Source of the DNA: Chloracidobacterium sp.
GTDB lineage: Bacteria; Acidobacteriota; Blastocatellia; Pyrinomonadales; Pyrinomonadaceae
Length of the DNA: 64,000 nt
Reading direction: 5' to 3'
Assembly: GCA_016706275.1 (NCBI GenBank)
Contig: JADJJY010000001.1
Span: 186,001 to 250,000 of the forward strand
Shown: one piece after another, positions 18,881-27,311 of the stretch
How the letters are laid out: the number at the start of each line of letters is the position of its first letter
How positions within the stretch are numbered: the first letter of the stretch is position 1
Program-made: the position numbers and the translations under genes
The notes under the pieces: model-generated
What the model was told of the DNA's origin: nothing
The model's input: the letters and a program-made list of their open reading frames with translations, nothing else
Database searches by the model: none

Positions 18881-21853
18881 ATGAAAGGGAAAGTGCTGAC
18901 AAGTTGGAGCCTGATATGGCTTTTGGCCTCCGTGCTGTTTGTGGCCGGCGGGGCTCTAAACCTGTCTCAACGCACCTTTCAAAAGCTGCCTCCTACCGAC
19001 GGAGTTCGTTGGGAACAGCGTGAAGACGGCATCTACGCCGCTAAGGTCACGCCTGGATTTGCCGGTGCCCGTGCGGGCATTTCGCTCGGCGACAAACTGA
19101 TCGGCATCGGCTTTGATTCCGACAAGACCGAAGAGATCACCTCGCCCGCTGACGTCCAGATGTATCTCGAATCGGCCGGGGTCGGCGGCAGTCTCACCTA
19201 TTTTTATCAAAAGCCCTCCTACGCATTTACTGACAATTTCTACTTCGCTGACCTCAAGAACATCGACCCAGTTCCTAGATGGACCCCATCGATCATATTC
19301 CTTTCGATCGTCGGGCTGATCTGGCTCGGTGTCGGTGTTTTTGTGCTGTTCAAACAAGGCAGCAGCTCGCCATTCGTACTGCATTTTGCGATAGTCTGTT
19401 TGGCGGCGTTCGTCTTTCACGTCTATCGCTCGATCGGTACCGGTGAAGATTTTGACCTTGCGATCGATCTCATCGACAGCATCGCCTTTGCATTTTTTGT
19501 TCCGCTATTTCTGCATTTTTGTATCAGATATCCGGTTCGCAGCGACGTTTTCGACCAGCAGCGTTGGCGGACATACGTCCTTTACATCCCAGCGGCCCTA
19601 GTTTCGATCTGGCAGGTATTGTTCGCATTGACGCCGCAACTGTTTTGGAGAACCGGCGTTGCCGAGTCGATGGCCCATCTCGACGACCGGTTCAACCTGA
19701 CCGGCTTGTCATATCGTGTGGCTTTCTACCATTTTGTCGCGGGCGTTTCCGCCGGTGCATTTTTGCTCGTTTGGCGTTTCTTTAAAAATAGTCAGCCCAT
19801 GGTCCGTCAGCGTCTAAAATGGGCGATGTGGGGTACGATCGCAGCGATAACGCCGGTCGTGCTGATGCAGCTAGTCGAACGGCTCGCGATACAGATACCC
19901 AACGACAATTTCAGCACCGCGATCACGACTCTGCCGCTGGCGCTGATACCGCTTAGCTTTGGCCACTCGGTCGTCAGATACCGGTTGATGGATGTCGATG
20001 TCGTTGTCCGCCGTGCTCTCGTCTATGCGATGACCACCGCCGCGATCGCTATGATGATCGGCGCTGTCGCGTTGGGACTCGTGTTTTTAGCTGTCGGCAA
20101 TAATCTTTCTAATACCGAGATCGCGCTCCGTGGACTTATCGCCATTGTGGCGATGGGGGCGATCGTCCTGCTCAGCGAACCTCTCAAAAAATATCTACAA
20201 GAGCGAGCGGATAGGTTCTTTTATGGCGAGCGTTACGACATGCGTCGGGGTCTGCTAGATTTTGGCAAAACGCTATCGGCGACAACGGCTCTCGACCCGC
20301 TGCTTGATGGTTTGATCGAGCGTCTGAAACAAGTGCTCGACGTGCAAAAGGTCGCCGTCTTTATCGAAGACGAAAGTTTAAAAGTGCATTACCGACTCGC
20401 TAAATCGGTCGGCCTTAGCGAAAAGTACAAGATACCGGCGGATTTCCGCACGATGATCCGCCAAAAATCTGCGTCAAAGGGTGTCGTACGCGCCGATGAG
20501 CTCGACGCTCAGGATCTGGAAATGATCGGAGCCGACCTAAAGAGCAACGGTAAGGCGCCGGTCAGACAAGAGCTGCATTATTTTGTGCCATGCGTCGCCG
20601 GCGGGAAAATGGTAGCCGTTATTGGGCTTGGCCGTGCGACCGACGGCTCGCTGCTGTCGTCAGAGGATCTTGAGATACTACGAACCGTCTCAGGCTACAT
20701 CGCCGTTGCTATCGAAAACAGCCGCCTGTACACCCAGCAAAAACAACACACCGAAGAACTCGCCCTGCTCAAAGAATTTAACGAATCGATCGTCGAATCG
20801 GTCAACGTCGGCCTGCTCGCCGTTGATGAAACGGGGCACATCATCCGCTGCAACTCACCGTTCGAAGAAATGATGGGTTTTGGCCGGGATGAGGCTGTCG
20901 GAAAACTAGTGGACGATGTTTTTGATGAGAGCTTCGCGCTAAATCTCGACAACATCCTCGGCAAATCGCGATGGCATCTGACCGAAGTGCGAAACGCGTA
21001 TAAGCTGCATACCTTCGACCGCAGCGGCAGTTCGTTGATCCTAAACGTCGCCGTCGCTCCGCTTAGGTCTGTTTCAAATCAGCAAACCGGTGCGATCATC
21101 GTCCTCGAAAATGTCACCTCACGCGTCAAGCTTGAGGAAACCGTCCAGCAAAGCGAAAAACTATCGAGCATTGGCTTGCTCGCCGCGGGTGTCGCTCATG
21201 AGGTCAACACGCCGCTGACGGGGGTCTCTAGCTACACGCAGATGCTGCTCGGTATGATCCCCGAGACTGACCCGAAACATGCTCTGCTACAAAAGATGCA
21301 GCGGCAGACTGACAGGGCGACAAACATTGTCGGCAACCTGTTGAATTTTTCGCGTACCGGAAACGCTGAGGAGTTTGTCGAGATCGATATTAATAAATTG
21401 CTCAACGACACGCTCCAGTTACTCGAACCGCAGCTTCGCAAATCGAATATCGAGATCGTCAAAAACTACGCCGAAAAAGCTCCGCAGATCATGGGCAGCG
21501 GCGGCAAATTGCAGCAGGTATTTACAAATCTGATACTCAACGCCCGCGACGCGATGCTCGCCGGCGGCACGATCACGCTGACGACAAAACTTGACCCTGC
21601 CATAGGTGCGATCATCGAGGTCGCCGACACCGGCGAGGGTATTCCGGCAGAAAATCTGACCAAGGTCTTTGACCCGTTCTTTACTACAAAAGAAGTTGGC
21701 AGCGGCACCGGGTTGGGGCTCGCTGTTTCATACGGAATTATCCAGGAACACACCGGCACCATCGAGGTTCGCAGCGCTGAGGGCGAGGGTACGACATTTA
21801 CTCTGGTCTTTCCGGTAACAAAAAAGAACGGACGCAAGCTCGCTGCTATCTAG
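18881..21853 (+). CDS. PDZ-, GAF- and PAS-containing sensor histidine kinase
   Basis: 990 residues. Order: N-terminal membrane helix (residues 7-27), periplasmic PDZ-like domain (about 55-120: GFAGARAGISLGDKLIGIG), some seven to eight membrane helices (about 135-430), GAF domain (about 460-620), PAS domain (about 630-750: FNESIVESVNVGLLAVD), then HisKA and HATPase. The phospho-acceptor is His773 in GVAHEVNTPLTG, the N box NLILNARDA (near 887) and the G boxes VADTGEGIP and GTGLGLAVSYG are intact. The kinase core is NtrB-like. A periplasmic PDZ suggests sensing of peptides or misfolded protein. No response regulator is adjacent. It sits behind a sigma-54 promoter match. Confidence 0.93.
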   Translation: MKGKVLTSWSLIWLLASVLFVAGGALNLSQRTFQKLPPTDGVRWEQREDGIYAAKVTPGFAGARAGISLGDKLIGIGFDSDKTEEITSPADVQMYLESAGVGGSLTYFYQKPSYAFTDNFYFADLKNIDPVPRWTPSIIFLSIVGLIWLGVGVFVLFKQGSSSPFVLHFAIVCLAAFVFHVYRSIGTGEDFDLAIDLIDSIAFAFFVPLFLHFCIRYPVRSDVFDQQRWRTYVLYIPAALVSIWQVLFALTPQLFWRTGVAESMAHLDDRFNLTGLSYRVAFYHFVAGVSAGAFLLVWRFFKNSQPMVRQRLKWAMWGTIAAITPVVLMQLVERLAIQIPNDNFSTAITTLPLALIPLSFGHSVVRYRLMDVDVVVRRALVYAMTTAAIAMMIGAVALGLVFLAVGNNLSNTEIALRGLIAIVAMGAIVLLSEPLKKYLQERADRFFYGERYDMRRGLLDFGKTLSATTALDPLLDGLIERLKQVLDVQKVAVFIEDESLKVHYRLAKSVGLSEKYKIPADFRTMIRQKSASKGVVRADELDAQDLEMIGADLKSNGKAPVRQELHYFVPCVAGGKMVAVIGLGRATDGSLLSSEDLEILRTVSGYIAVAIENSRLYTQQKQHTEELALLKEFNESIVESVNVGLLAVDETGHIIRCNSPFEEMMGFGRDEAVGKLVDDVFDESFALNLDNILGKSRWHLTEVRNAYKLHTFDRSGSSLILNVAVAPLRSVSNQQTGAIIVLENVTSRVKLEETVQQSEKLSSIGLLAAGVAHEVNTPLTGVSSYTQMLLGMIPETDPKHALLQKMQRQTDRATNIVGNLLNFSRTGNAEEFVEIDINKLLNDTLQLLEPQLRKSNIEIVKNYAEKAPQIMGSGGKLQQVFTNLILNARDAMLAGGTITLTTKLDPAIGAIIEVADTGEGIPAENLTKVFDPFFTTKEVGSGTGLGLAVSYGIIQEHTGTIEVRSAEGEGTTFTLVFPVTKKNGRKLAAI

Positions 21854-23118
21854 ACCGCCACCTTTTCCCGCACCGTCCTCGCAAGATATATCGCCATCAA
21901 CAACGCAACAAACATTATTGCCGCCGCCGCCCAGTAGGTGCGAAAAACTGTAAACCGGTCTACCTTATTGAGCGAATTATTTAGCAACACACCGCCGATC
22001 GTTGGGCCGATCGCCCGGGCGAGACTCGCTCCGGATTGCATCACACCCATCGCACGGCCCTGTTCGTTTTCCGCCGCATTTTTCGATGCAATGCTCGTCA
22101 ATGCGGGCGTCGCCAAAGCATTGCCGACGGCGAGCAAAGCCGTTGCAAACAGCAGTCCCGCCAGCCCGCCAAACGCCGGTGACGCGTACGGTATCACAAA
22201 TAGGCTGATCGTCAGCAGCACACAACCGATGATCGCGAGCTTGTATTCGCCGATCTTTTTGGCAGCGACGCCAAACACAGCTCCCTGCATAACGATCGCG
22301 ATCACGCCGACGTAGGCAAACAGATAGCCGTTTTGCTCGGCATCGTAGCCAAACGTAAACTGCGTAAACAGCACAAAAGCCGCAGTCATGATCGAAAACG
22401 CCGTGACCAGCAGAAAGTAGACGATCGTGATGTTGCGAAAATTTGGGTTAGCCAGCGACTCGAATGTCTCAGCAATCTTGCCTTTCTTTTTCGATGAATG
22501 GAGTCTAAGTTCCGGTTTTAACGACTCGGGCAGTACGAAATATAGGGCGATCGCATTTACAAATGATAGTATCCCGGCGCAATAAAACGGCACATGGATG
22601 CCATATTTGCTCAAAATACCGGCTAATGCGGGGCCCAAAATAAAGCCGAGTCCGAACGCCGCACCAAACAATCCCATGCCCTTGGCACGGTTCTCTTTTG
22701 TGGTGACGTCAGCAATATACGCCTGTGCTGTCGAGATACTGCCGCCAGTTATGCCGCCGATGATGCGTCCCAAAAACACGAGCGGCAGCGTCCACGCGAT
22801 ACCGAGCACAAAATACCCGGCCGCCGAGCCAAGCAAACTGATAAACAATATCGGCCGCCGACCGTATCTATCTGAGAGCTGTCCGAGGATCGGCGAAAAG
22901 AAAAACTGCATCCACGAATAGACCGAAAATAACATCCCGATCTCAAACGGTGTCGCACGAAACTGGTCGTTTCCCGCGTAGAACGGCAAGATCGGTATGA
23001 CCATCCCAAACCCGATCAGATCGATAAAGATCGTCACAAATACGATCACAAGCGGCGCGGTAAAAAATTTTTCGCCTTTCGCGTCAGGTGTTGTATTGGT
23101 CGGCTCTTCGGGGCTCAT
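21850..23118 (-). CDS. MFS transporter, TetA-like (DHA1) family
   Basis: 422 residues, twelve predicted membrane helices. Motif A between helices 2 and 3 reads GQLSDRYGRRPILF, and the LGFILGPALAGIL segment fits the antiporter motif C of drug/proton exporters. The N-terminal FIDLIGFGMVIPILPFY is typical of TetA/Bcr-like members. It probably exports a small toxic molecule by proton antiport; the substrate is unknown. It is convergent with the kinase gene: both genes end in the same palindromic CTAG, each using TAG as stop. A 68-base divergent gap separates its start from the M61 gene. Confidence 0.92.
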   Translation of the reverse strand: MSPEEPTNTTPDAKGEKFFTAPLVIVFVTIFIDLIGFGMVIPILPFYAGNDQFRATPFEIGMLFSVYSWMQFFFSPILGQLSDRYGRRPILFISLLGSAAGYFVLGIAWTLPLVFLGRIIGGITGGSISTAQAYIADVTTKENRAKGMGLFGAAFGLGFILGPALAGILSKYGIHVPFYCAGILSFVNAIALYFVLPESLKPELRLHSSKKKGKIAETFESLANPNFRNITIVYFLLVTAFSIMTAAFVLFTQFTFGYDAEQNGYLFAYVGVIAIVMQGAVFGVAAKKIGEYKLAIIGCVLLTISLFVIPYASPAFGGLAGLLFATALLAVGNALATPALTSIASKNAAENEQGRAMGVMQSGASLARAIGPTIGGVLLNNSLNKVDRFTVFRTYWAAAAIMFVALLMAIYLARTVREKVAV

Positions 23119-23186
23119 AAAACGTGAAAATATAGTAAGATAGCAAGAAAATAAACTCTACCACCTAGTCGGAGATTCCAAAAGTA

Positions 23187-24656
23187 ATGTCAAAAAAAAT
23201 CGGTGTCAAAGCTATAATATTCCTCTTAGTTGTTGTTTGCTTTTCTATGAATCAGGAAACGCCCGCTCAGAAAAAACGCCCTAAAAACCCCGTGGTCGAG
23301 GCAAAGCCTGTCGCACCGGACATCGCCTATACCGTTTCGATGTCAAAACCATCGACACACTTGCTCGAGGTCGATATGGCGGTTAACTGGAGTCAGATGC
23401 CCGGCACACTCGAGGTAAAAATGCCGGTCTGGACACCCGGCAGCTACATGATCCGCGAATACGCGCGTCATGCGCAGGGATTTTCGGCAAAAGACGCTGC
23501 CGGCGCCGCACTCGCCTGGCGGAAAATAAATAAGAATACGTGGGCTGTCGAAACAAGATCCGCCGGTGCGGTCGCGATCAGCTATAAGGTTTATGCCAAC
23601 GAGTTGACCGTGCGAACGAACGAGCTAAACGACGAGCATGCGTTTTGGAACAACGCCGCGACGCTGATGTTTATCAAAGGGCAGCTCGCGGCACCCGCCA
23701 CGGTCACGGTCAATCCGTTTGGTAATTGGAAAGTTGCAACGGGTCTGCCAAAATTTGCCGGACGGGCTGATACATTTCGAGCGGAAAATTTTGACGTTCT
23801 GTACGACTCGCCATTTGAGGTCAGCAATTTTAACGAGATCAGCTTTAACGTTCAGGGCAAATCGCACCGCATCGTTTTTAGCGGCGAGGGCAACTACGAC
23901 ATGAAACGCTGTGCCGCCGATTTTGCCAAGATCGTTGAGGAAAGCTACAAGATCTTTGGCGAGTTGCCGTATGACGATTACACATTTATCGTAAACTTGC
24001 GCGGCGGAGGCGGGCTGGAGCATCTCAATTCGACCGCCCTCCAGGTGAATCGTTTCGGGTTCAAGCCCGATTCGCGATACAAAAACTTTCTCGGGCTCGT
24101 CGCACACGAATATTTTCATGCTTTTAACGTAAAACGCATCCGCCCCGACGCTCTCGGGCCGTTCGATTACGAAAACGAAAACTACACCAAGCTGCTCTGG
24201 GTCGCCGAGGGCGGCACGGAATATTATTCAAACATTCTCCTCCTCCGCGCCGGATTTATCACCGATAAGGAGTATTTGAAATCTCGGGCGTCGGGTTTTC
24301 AGAGCTTACAGGAAACCCCTGGGCGCTTAGAGCAGAGCCTCGAAGACTCGAGCTTTGACGCGTGGATCAAGTTTTATCGCCCCGACGAAAACGCCATAAA
24401 TAACCAGATATCGTATTACGATAAGGGTGAGTTGGTCATGATGCTGCTCGACATCAGCATCCGCAGCACTTCGGGCGGCGCCAAGTCACTCGATGACGTC
24501 ATTCGGCATCTCTACATCGAGTTTTACAAAAAGGGCAAGAATTTTACCCCGGTGGACTTTCAGAAAGCTTCTGAAACAATGGCCGGTAAGAGCCTTGACG
24601 ATTTTTTGCTAAATATGTTCGCGGAACTACCGACCTCGACGTTGATTCGATCGTGA
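23187..24656 (+). CDS. M61 family metallopeptidase, N-terminal and catalytic part (frame broken at 24602-24608)
   Basis: 489 residues in this frame. A signal peptide (AIIFLLVVVCFSMNQETPAQ) is followed by the M61 N-terminal beta domain and the catalytic domain. The zinc site is HEYFH (residues 307-311) with Glu in WVAEGGTEYY; the GGGGLEH motif (273-279) is also present. M61 enzymes are glycyl aminopeptidases and normally end in a PDZ domain. Here the frame leaves the family after SLDDF at a run of six T and ends 16 codons later. The PDZ continues in the -1 frame (see 24653). The sequence at the break is T TTT TTG, a canonical -1 slippery heptamer, so it is either a lost T, an assembly error or recoding. 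Confidence 0.9.
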   Translation: MSKKIGVKAIIFLLVVVCFSMNQETPAQKKRPKNPVVEAKPVAPDIAYTVSMSKPSTHLLEVDMAVNWSQMPGTLEVKMPVWTPGSYMIREYARHAQGFSAKDAAGAALAWRKINKNTWAVETRSAGAVAISYKVYANELTVRTNELNDEHAFWNNAATLMFIKGQLAAPATVTVNPFGNWKVATGLPKFAGRADTFRAENFDVLYDSPFEVSNFNEISFNVQGKSHRIVFSGEGNYDMKRCAADFAKIVEESYKIFGELPYDDYTFIVNLRGGGGLEHLNSTALQVNRFGFKPDSRYKNFLGLVAHEYFHAFNVKRIRPDALGPFDYENENYTKLLWVAEGGTEYYSNILLLRAGFITDKEYLKSRASGFQSLQETPGRLEQSLEDSSFDAWIKFYRPDENAINNQISYYDKGELVMMLLDISIRSTSGGAKSLDDVIRHLYIEFYKKGKNFTPVDFQKASETMAGKSLDDFLLNMFAELPTSTLIRS

Positions 24657-25039
24657 GCAGCATCGGGCTCAGCTTCAAACGCGGCGACGATAATTCCGGC
24701 TGGGCCTATCTCGGCGCGGTCGTTGCAGATGACGCGGGAAAACTTGTGGTGCGGTCGATACCGGCAGGCACTCCGGCATATGAACAAGGGTTAAACTCAG
24801 GCGACCAGATCGTCGCGGTGGATGGATATCGTGCGAGCAAGACCTTTCTCGAGAGTTATTTGGACGAGCGAAAACCGAAAGACACGATAAAACTGACGGT
24901 GTTTCGATACGATAAGCTACGGGATGTTAAAATAGTGCTCGGTGCTGATGGCCGAAGGGATTATTCATTTGGAAAGCTCGCCGAACCGACCGATCTCCAG
25001 AAAAAGCTCTATCATGGTTTCCTGAACGCTGATCTATAG
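24653..25039 (+). CDS. PDZ domain of the M61 peptidase, continuing in the -1 frame
   Basis: 128 residues, in a frame that opens at 24608 and reads AKYVRGTTDLDVDSIV before the GTG at 24653. It is the C-terminal part of the peptidase: GLSFKRGDDNSGWAYLG, then a PDZ domain with AYEQGLNSGDQIVAVDG. As an independent gene it would have no ribosome-binding site and would start inside a conserved region. I therefore read 23187-25039 as one gene with a frame break, not two genes. An intrinsic terminator follows. Confidence 0.8.
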   Translation: MSSIGLSFKRGDDNSGWAYLGAVVADDAGKLVVRSIPAGTPAYEQGLNSGDQIVAVDGYRASKTFLESYLDERKPKDTIKLTVFRYDKLRDVKIVLGADGRRDYSFGKLAEPTDLQKKLYHGFLNADL

Positions 25040-25060
25040 AAATATATCAATGGTAGTTAA

Positions 25061-25087
25061 AGGCCGGGCTACTGTCCGGTCTTTTTT
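25061..25087 (+). terminator. Intrinsic terminator after the M61 gene
   Basis: AGGCCGG and CCGGTCT pair (one G-T) around an 8-base loop, followed by a run of six T interrupted late by C. It starts 21 bases after the stop codon. Confidence 0.75.
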
Positions 25088-25090
25088 CTT

Positions 25091-25129
25091 GGTCCACCTT
25101 GGTCCACATGGTCCGGACCGGACCAAAAA
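25091..25129. repeat. GGTCC-rich repeat, copy B
   Basis: Three GGTCC units end in the core TGGTCCGGACCGGACCAAAA, identical to copy A at 10540-10589, where the upstream units GGTCCACC also recur. Copy B sits directly after the M61 terminator and 45 bases upstream of the next start codon. Confidence 0.75.
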
Positions 25130-25174
25130 GCTGACCTTATTGACAGTAAATTTGCTGCTCGTTATGATTCATTC

Positions 25175-26500
25175 ATGCGAATAGGCACCTTTGTCTTATT
25201 GATCTGTATCACTTTTCTCGGTTCTGGCTGTGGGAATAACATCTTTCAGTCACAGCCGTCGGCGACGACGGCTCTGCGTGAGGTGCCGGCTGTTCGACTT
25301 AATTTCAGATATGAGGGCGATGTCCCGGCTCCGACGCTCGATGCCGCCAAATCCGCCGAAGAACGCAACGAAGCGATCCAAGCTGATTTTGATGCCAATC
25401 GTCCGCTAGAGATACTTGACCGCACGATCGCCGCTCCAAATAAAAAGCATGTCGCCGCCATCTACCACCGCGTAACGGACGTGCAGGCCGAATACCGGCT
25501 CGATATGTATCTGGCCGACGGCAAACTGCTAAAAAAGCTAACCTCTGATGCGATGGCCGTCCATTTCCCCGACACCATCGTTTGGTCGCCTGATTCAAAT
25601 TCACTGGCGTTTGTTGCAATGCTCCGTGCCGGCTTGGGAGTTGTTCCGGGAGCATCACCGTCCGCATCTCCGGCAACAAATACTAACTCAAACACCGCCG
25701 CGAATACCGCCGCTCCTGTCAACGCCAACACCAACACCGAGACAAATACCAACACCGCCGTACCCGACGCGACACCGGTAGCCGTTCCGACACCGCCTGC
25801 ACCAACGGGTATTCTGACCTTTCGAACGGAGCAGATCTATATCAGTAACGCCGACGGCAGCGGCGTCAAACCCGTCACGGAAAATGAAGGGCTTATCTAT
25901 TTTTACTACGCCTGGTCGCCCGACAGCACGATGCTGGCCGCACTTGCGGCAACCTCGCGTGAGTGGAAATATCTCGACATCTCCGCCGCCAGCAAAGGCG
26001 AATCCCTGATACCGCAGGGCCGCCCGCGCATCATCGAAAAGAACGGCCGCGAACGCCGCCTAGACGATAACTTGACCGCCGTACGGCCCGTCTGGTCACC
26101 AGATTCGGTCAAGGTCGCCGCTGCATTTGGCAGCCAGATCAGGCTCTACGACGCAAACGGCACCAACCCGACTCAGGCGGCTATCCCTCTGCGAAACCAA
26201 CTACTTATATCGTCGCAGGCCTATGACCGCGAACAGACGCGGCAGACCCAAGCGGCAAATACCGACCCGAATGCTAACGCGCAGCCGGCAAATCCAGAAC
26301 AGCCCCTATCGACGCTGCCGGATGAAAAGCTGCTAGTGTCGTTTAACCCGATCGTCGAGCTGGCCTGGACCGCCGAAGACCTGCTCTATCTAAAGACAGC
26401 ATACATTCGAAGAATGAAAAATGAGGCCGACAGCGTCATGAGCTTTGCCCGCTGGCATAGGCTGGCACTGACCGCACAAATGGCAGGGCCGGCTCGATAA
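25175..26500 (+). CDS. Lipoprotein with beta-propeller-like repeats and Asn/Thr-rich linker
   Basis: 441 residues. A lipoprotein signal (FVLLICITFLGSGCGN) gives a lipidated Cys near residue 19. WSPDS-type motifs recur three times (TIVWSPDSNSLAF, YAWSPDSTMLAAL, RPVWSPDSVKVAA), as in WD40-like/TolB-type propeller repeats, with a further divergent one near FNPIVELAWT. Between repeats one and two lies a low-complexity tract rich in Asn, Thr, Ala and Pro (about residues 165-210). The role is unknown; such proteins usually act as periplasmic or surface scaffolds. A DinB-like gene follows after eight bases. Confidence 0.75.
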   Translation: MRIGTFVLLICITFLGSGCGNNIFQSQPSATTALREVPAVRLNFRYEGDVPAPTLDAAKSAEERNEAIQADFDANRPLEILDRTIAAPNKKHVAAIYHRVTDVQAEYRLDMYLADGKLLKKLTSDAMAVHFPDTIVWSPDSNSLAFVAMLRAGLGVVPGASPSASPATNTNSNTAANTAAPVNANTNTETNTNTAVPDATPVAVPTPPAPTGILTFRTEQIYISNADGSGVKPVTENEGLIYFYYAWSPDSTMLAALAATSREWKYLDISAASKGESLIPQGRPRIIEKNGRERRLDDNLTAVRPVWSPDSVKVAAAFGSQIRLYDANGTNPTQAAIPLRNQLLISSQAYDREQTRQTQAANTDPNANAQPANPEQPLSTLPDEKLLVSFNPIVELAWTAEDLLYLKTAYIRRMKNEADSVMSFARWHRLALTAQMAGPAR

Positions 26501-26508
26501 CAAAATAT

Positions 26509-27048
26509 ATGAGATATGAATCTATCGCCGATATTTACTCGGCTAATGAAAAGATCCGCGAAGGGTTTCTCGCAACCATCGCAAACGTCACCGACGCCGA
26601 AGCTTCCGCATTGCCCGACGGAGAAAAATGGACGGTCCGTCAACTCGTCGAACACGTAGCTATTGTCGAGCAAAACATTACGCGGCTTTGTGCAAGATTG
26701 GTCGGTGCGGCAAAAACCGGCGGCAAGCTCGCCGACGGCAACATCGGCGTCTCAAATGAAACAATGGCCAAATGGGCCGCGTCATCGGACGCCAAACTCG
26801 AAGCTCCCGAACGTGTTCAGCCCACCGGCGATGTTCCCATCGCTGACGCTCTCGACCAACTGTCAACGAATATTGGAGCTCTGGCAGCTTTGCAACACGA
26901 TCTCGAAACCTACGATATGACAGAGCACAAATTTCCGCACCCGTATTTCGGCGACCTGACGGCGACAGAGTGGTTGGTTTTGATCGGCGGTCACGAAAGA
27001 CGGCACACAATCCAGCTAGAAAAGCTGCTCACAAAGATCCGCCAATAA
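26509..27048 (+). CDS. DinB_2 superfamily protein
   Basis: 179 residues, a four-helix bundle of the DinB/YfiT type. It shows the helix-1 region ESIADIYSANEKIREGFL, the WTVRQLVEHVAIVEQN motif with the first metal His, and the C-terminal IGGHERRHTIQLEKLL with further His. These proteins bind a divalent metal and in characterised cases act as thiol-dependent S-transferases; the substrate here is unknown. It probably shares a transcript with the upstream lipoprotein gene. Its stop codon lies next to the T-run of a terminator pointing the opposite way. Confidence 0.85.
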   Translation: MRYESIADIYSANEKIREGFLATIANVTDAEASALPDGEKWTVRQLVEHVAIVEQNITRLCARLVGAAKTGGKLADGNIGVSNETMAKWAASSDAKLEAPERVQPTGDVPIADALDQLSTNIGALAALQHDLETYDMTEHKFPHPYFGDLTATEWLVLIGGHERRHTIQLEKLLTKIRQ

Positions 27049-27087
27049 AAAAAGGCCCGGCTGAAAGGAGGGTGATCCAGCCGGGCT
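27047..27087 (-). terminator. Leftward intrinsic terminator with a 16S-3'-end-like loop
   Basis: On the minus strand AGCCCGGCTG and CAGCCGGGCC pair over 10 bases and are followed by seven T. The 14-base loop is GATCACCCTCCTTT. Stem and loop together read CGGCTGGATCACCCTCCTTT, which is the universal 3' end of 16S rRNA (CGGCTGGATCACCTCCTTT) with one extra C. It converges on the DinB gene, so it ends a transcript coming from 27088-27314, where no known gene lies. Confidence 0.8.
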
Positions 27088-27187
27088 AACGCTTCAAACA
27101 AACTATAATAGCGAATACTTTCGGTATGTCTGAAGACGTAGTTATGATGTAGCCACCCGCCCGGTCGTTGCTATAAATATCGCTCAT
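27086..27187 (-). CDS. Candidate 33-residue small protein ahead of the leftward terminator
   Basis: A leftward ATG frame of 33 codons encodes MSDIYSNDRAGG, then a mid part, then VFAIIVCLKR; its stop overlaps the first base of the terminator hairpin. The C-terminal part is hydrophobic with one Cys. I recognise no family. The fit between stop and terminator is the only positional support; there is no good ribosome-binding site. A non-coding RNA is an equal explanation. Confidence 0.25.
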   Translation of the reverse strand: MSDIYSNDRAGGYIITTSSDIPKVFAIIVCLKR

Positions 27188-27227
27188 TTTTGCGCCCGTG
27201 ATGCCCGCGGTTTTGCTATCTTAATCG

Positions 27228-27240
27228 TCACAGTCTGTGA
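27228..27240. promoter_or_regulatory. 13-base palindrome TCACAG-T-CTGTGA upstream of murA
   Basis: A perfect palindrome in the region between murA and the leftward terminator. It could be an operator for murA or for the leftward unit. It is not in the CRP order (TGTGA-N6-TCACA). A TATATA box at 27259-27264 may be the murA -10. Confidence 0.35.
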
Positions 27241-27275
27241 TAACATTCCGTTTTCGAATATATAAGGAAATCTTG

Positions 27276-27311
27276 ATGCGGCTGACTTTTCGCAGGGCAT
27301 CTAATTGTTAA
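27276..27311 (+). CDS. Candidate 11-codon leader peptide before murA
   Basis: ATG at 27276 with AAGGA eight bases upstream encodes MRLTFRRASNC and stops three bases before the murA ATG. The spacing would allow translational coupling. If transcription starts at the TATATA box, the ribosome-binding site would not be in the RNA, which weakens the case. Confidence 0.2.
   Translation: MRLTFRRASNC

Noticed and set aside
18615..18902. Leftward 95-codon frame between the barrel gene and the kinase
   Set aside because: No family, no ribosome-binding site, and it overlaps the kinase start and the sigma-54 promoter.
27060..27080. A 16S rRNA gene fragment
   Set aside because: Only about 20 bases match and they form a terminator hairpin; no further rRNA sequence adjoins.
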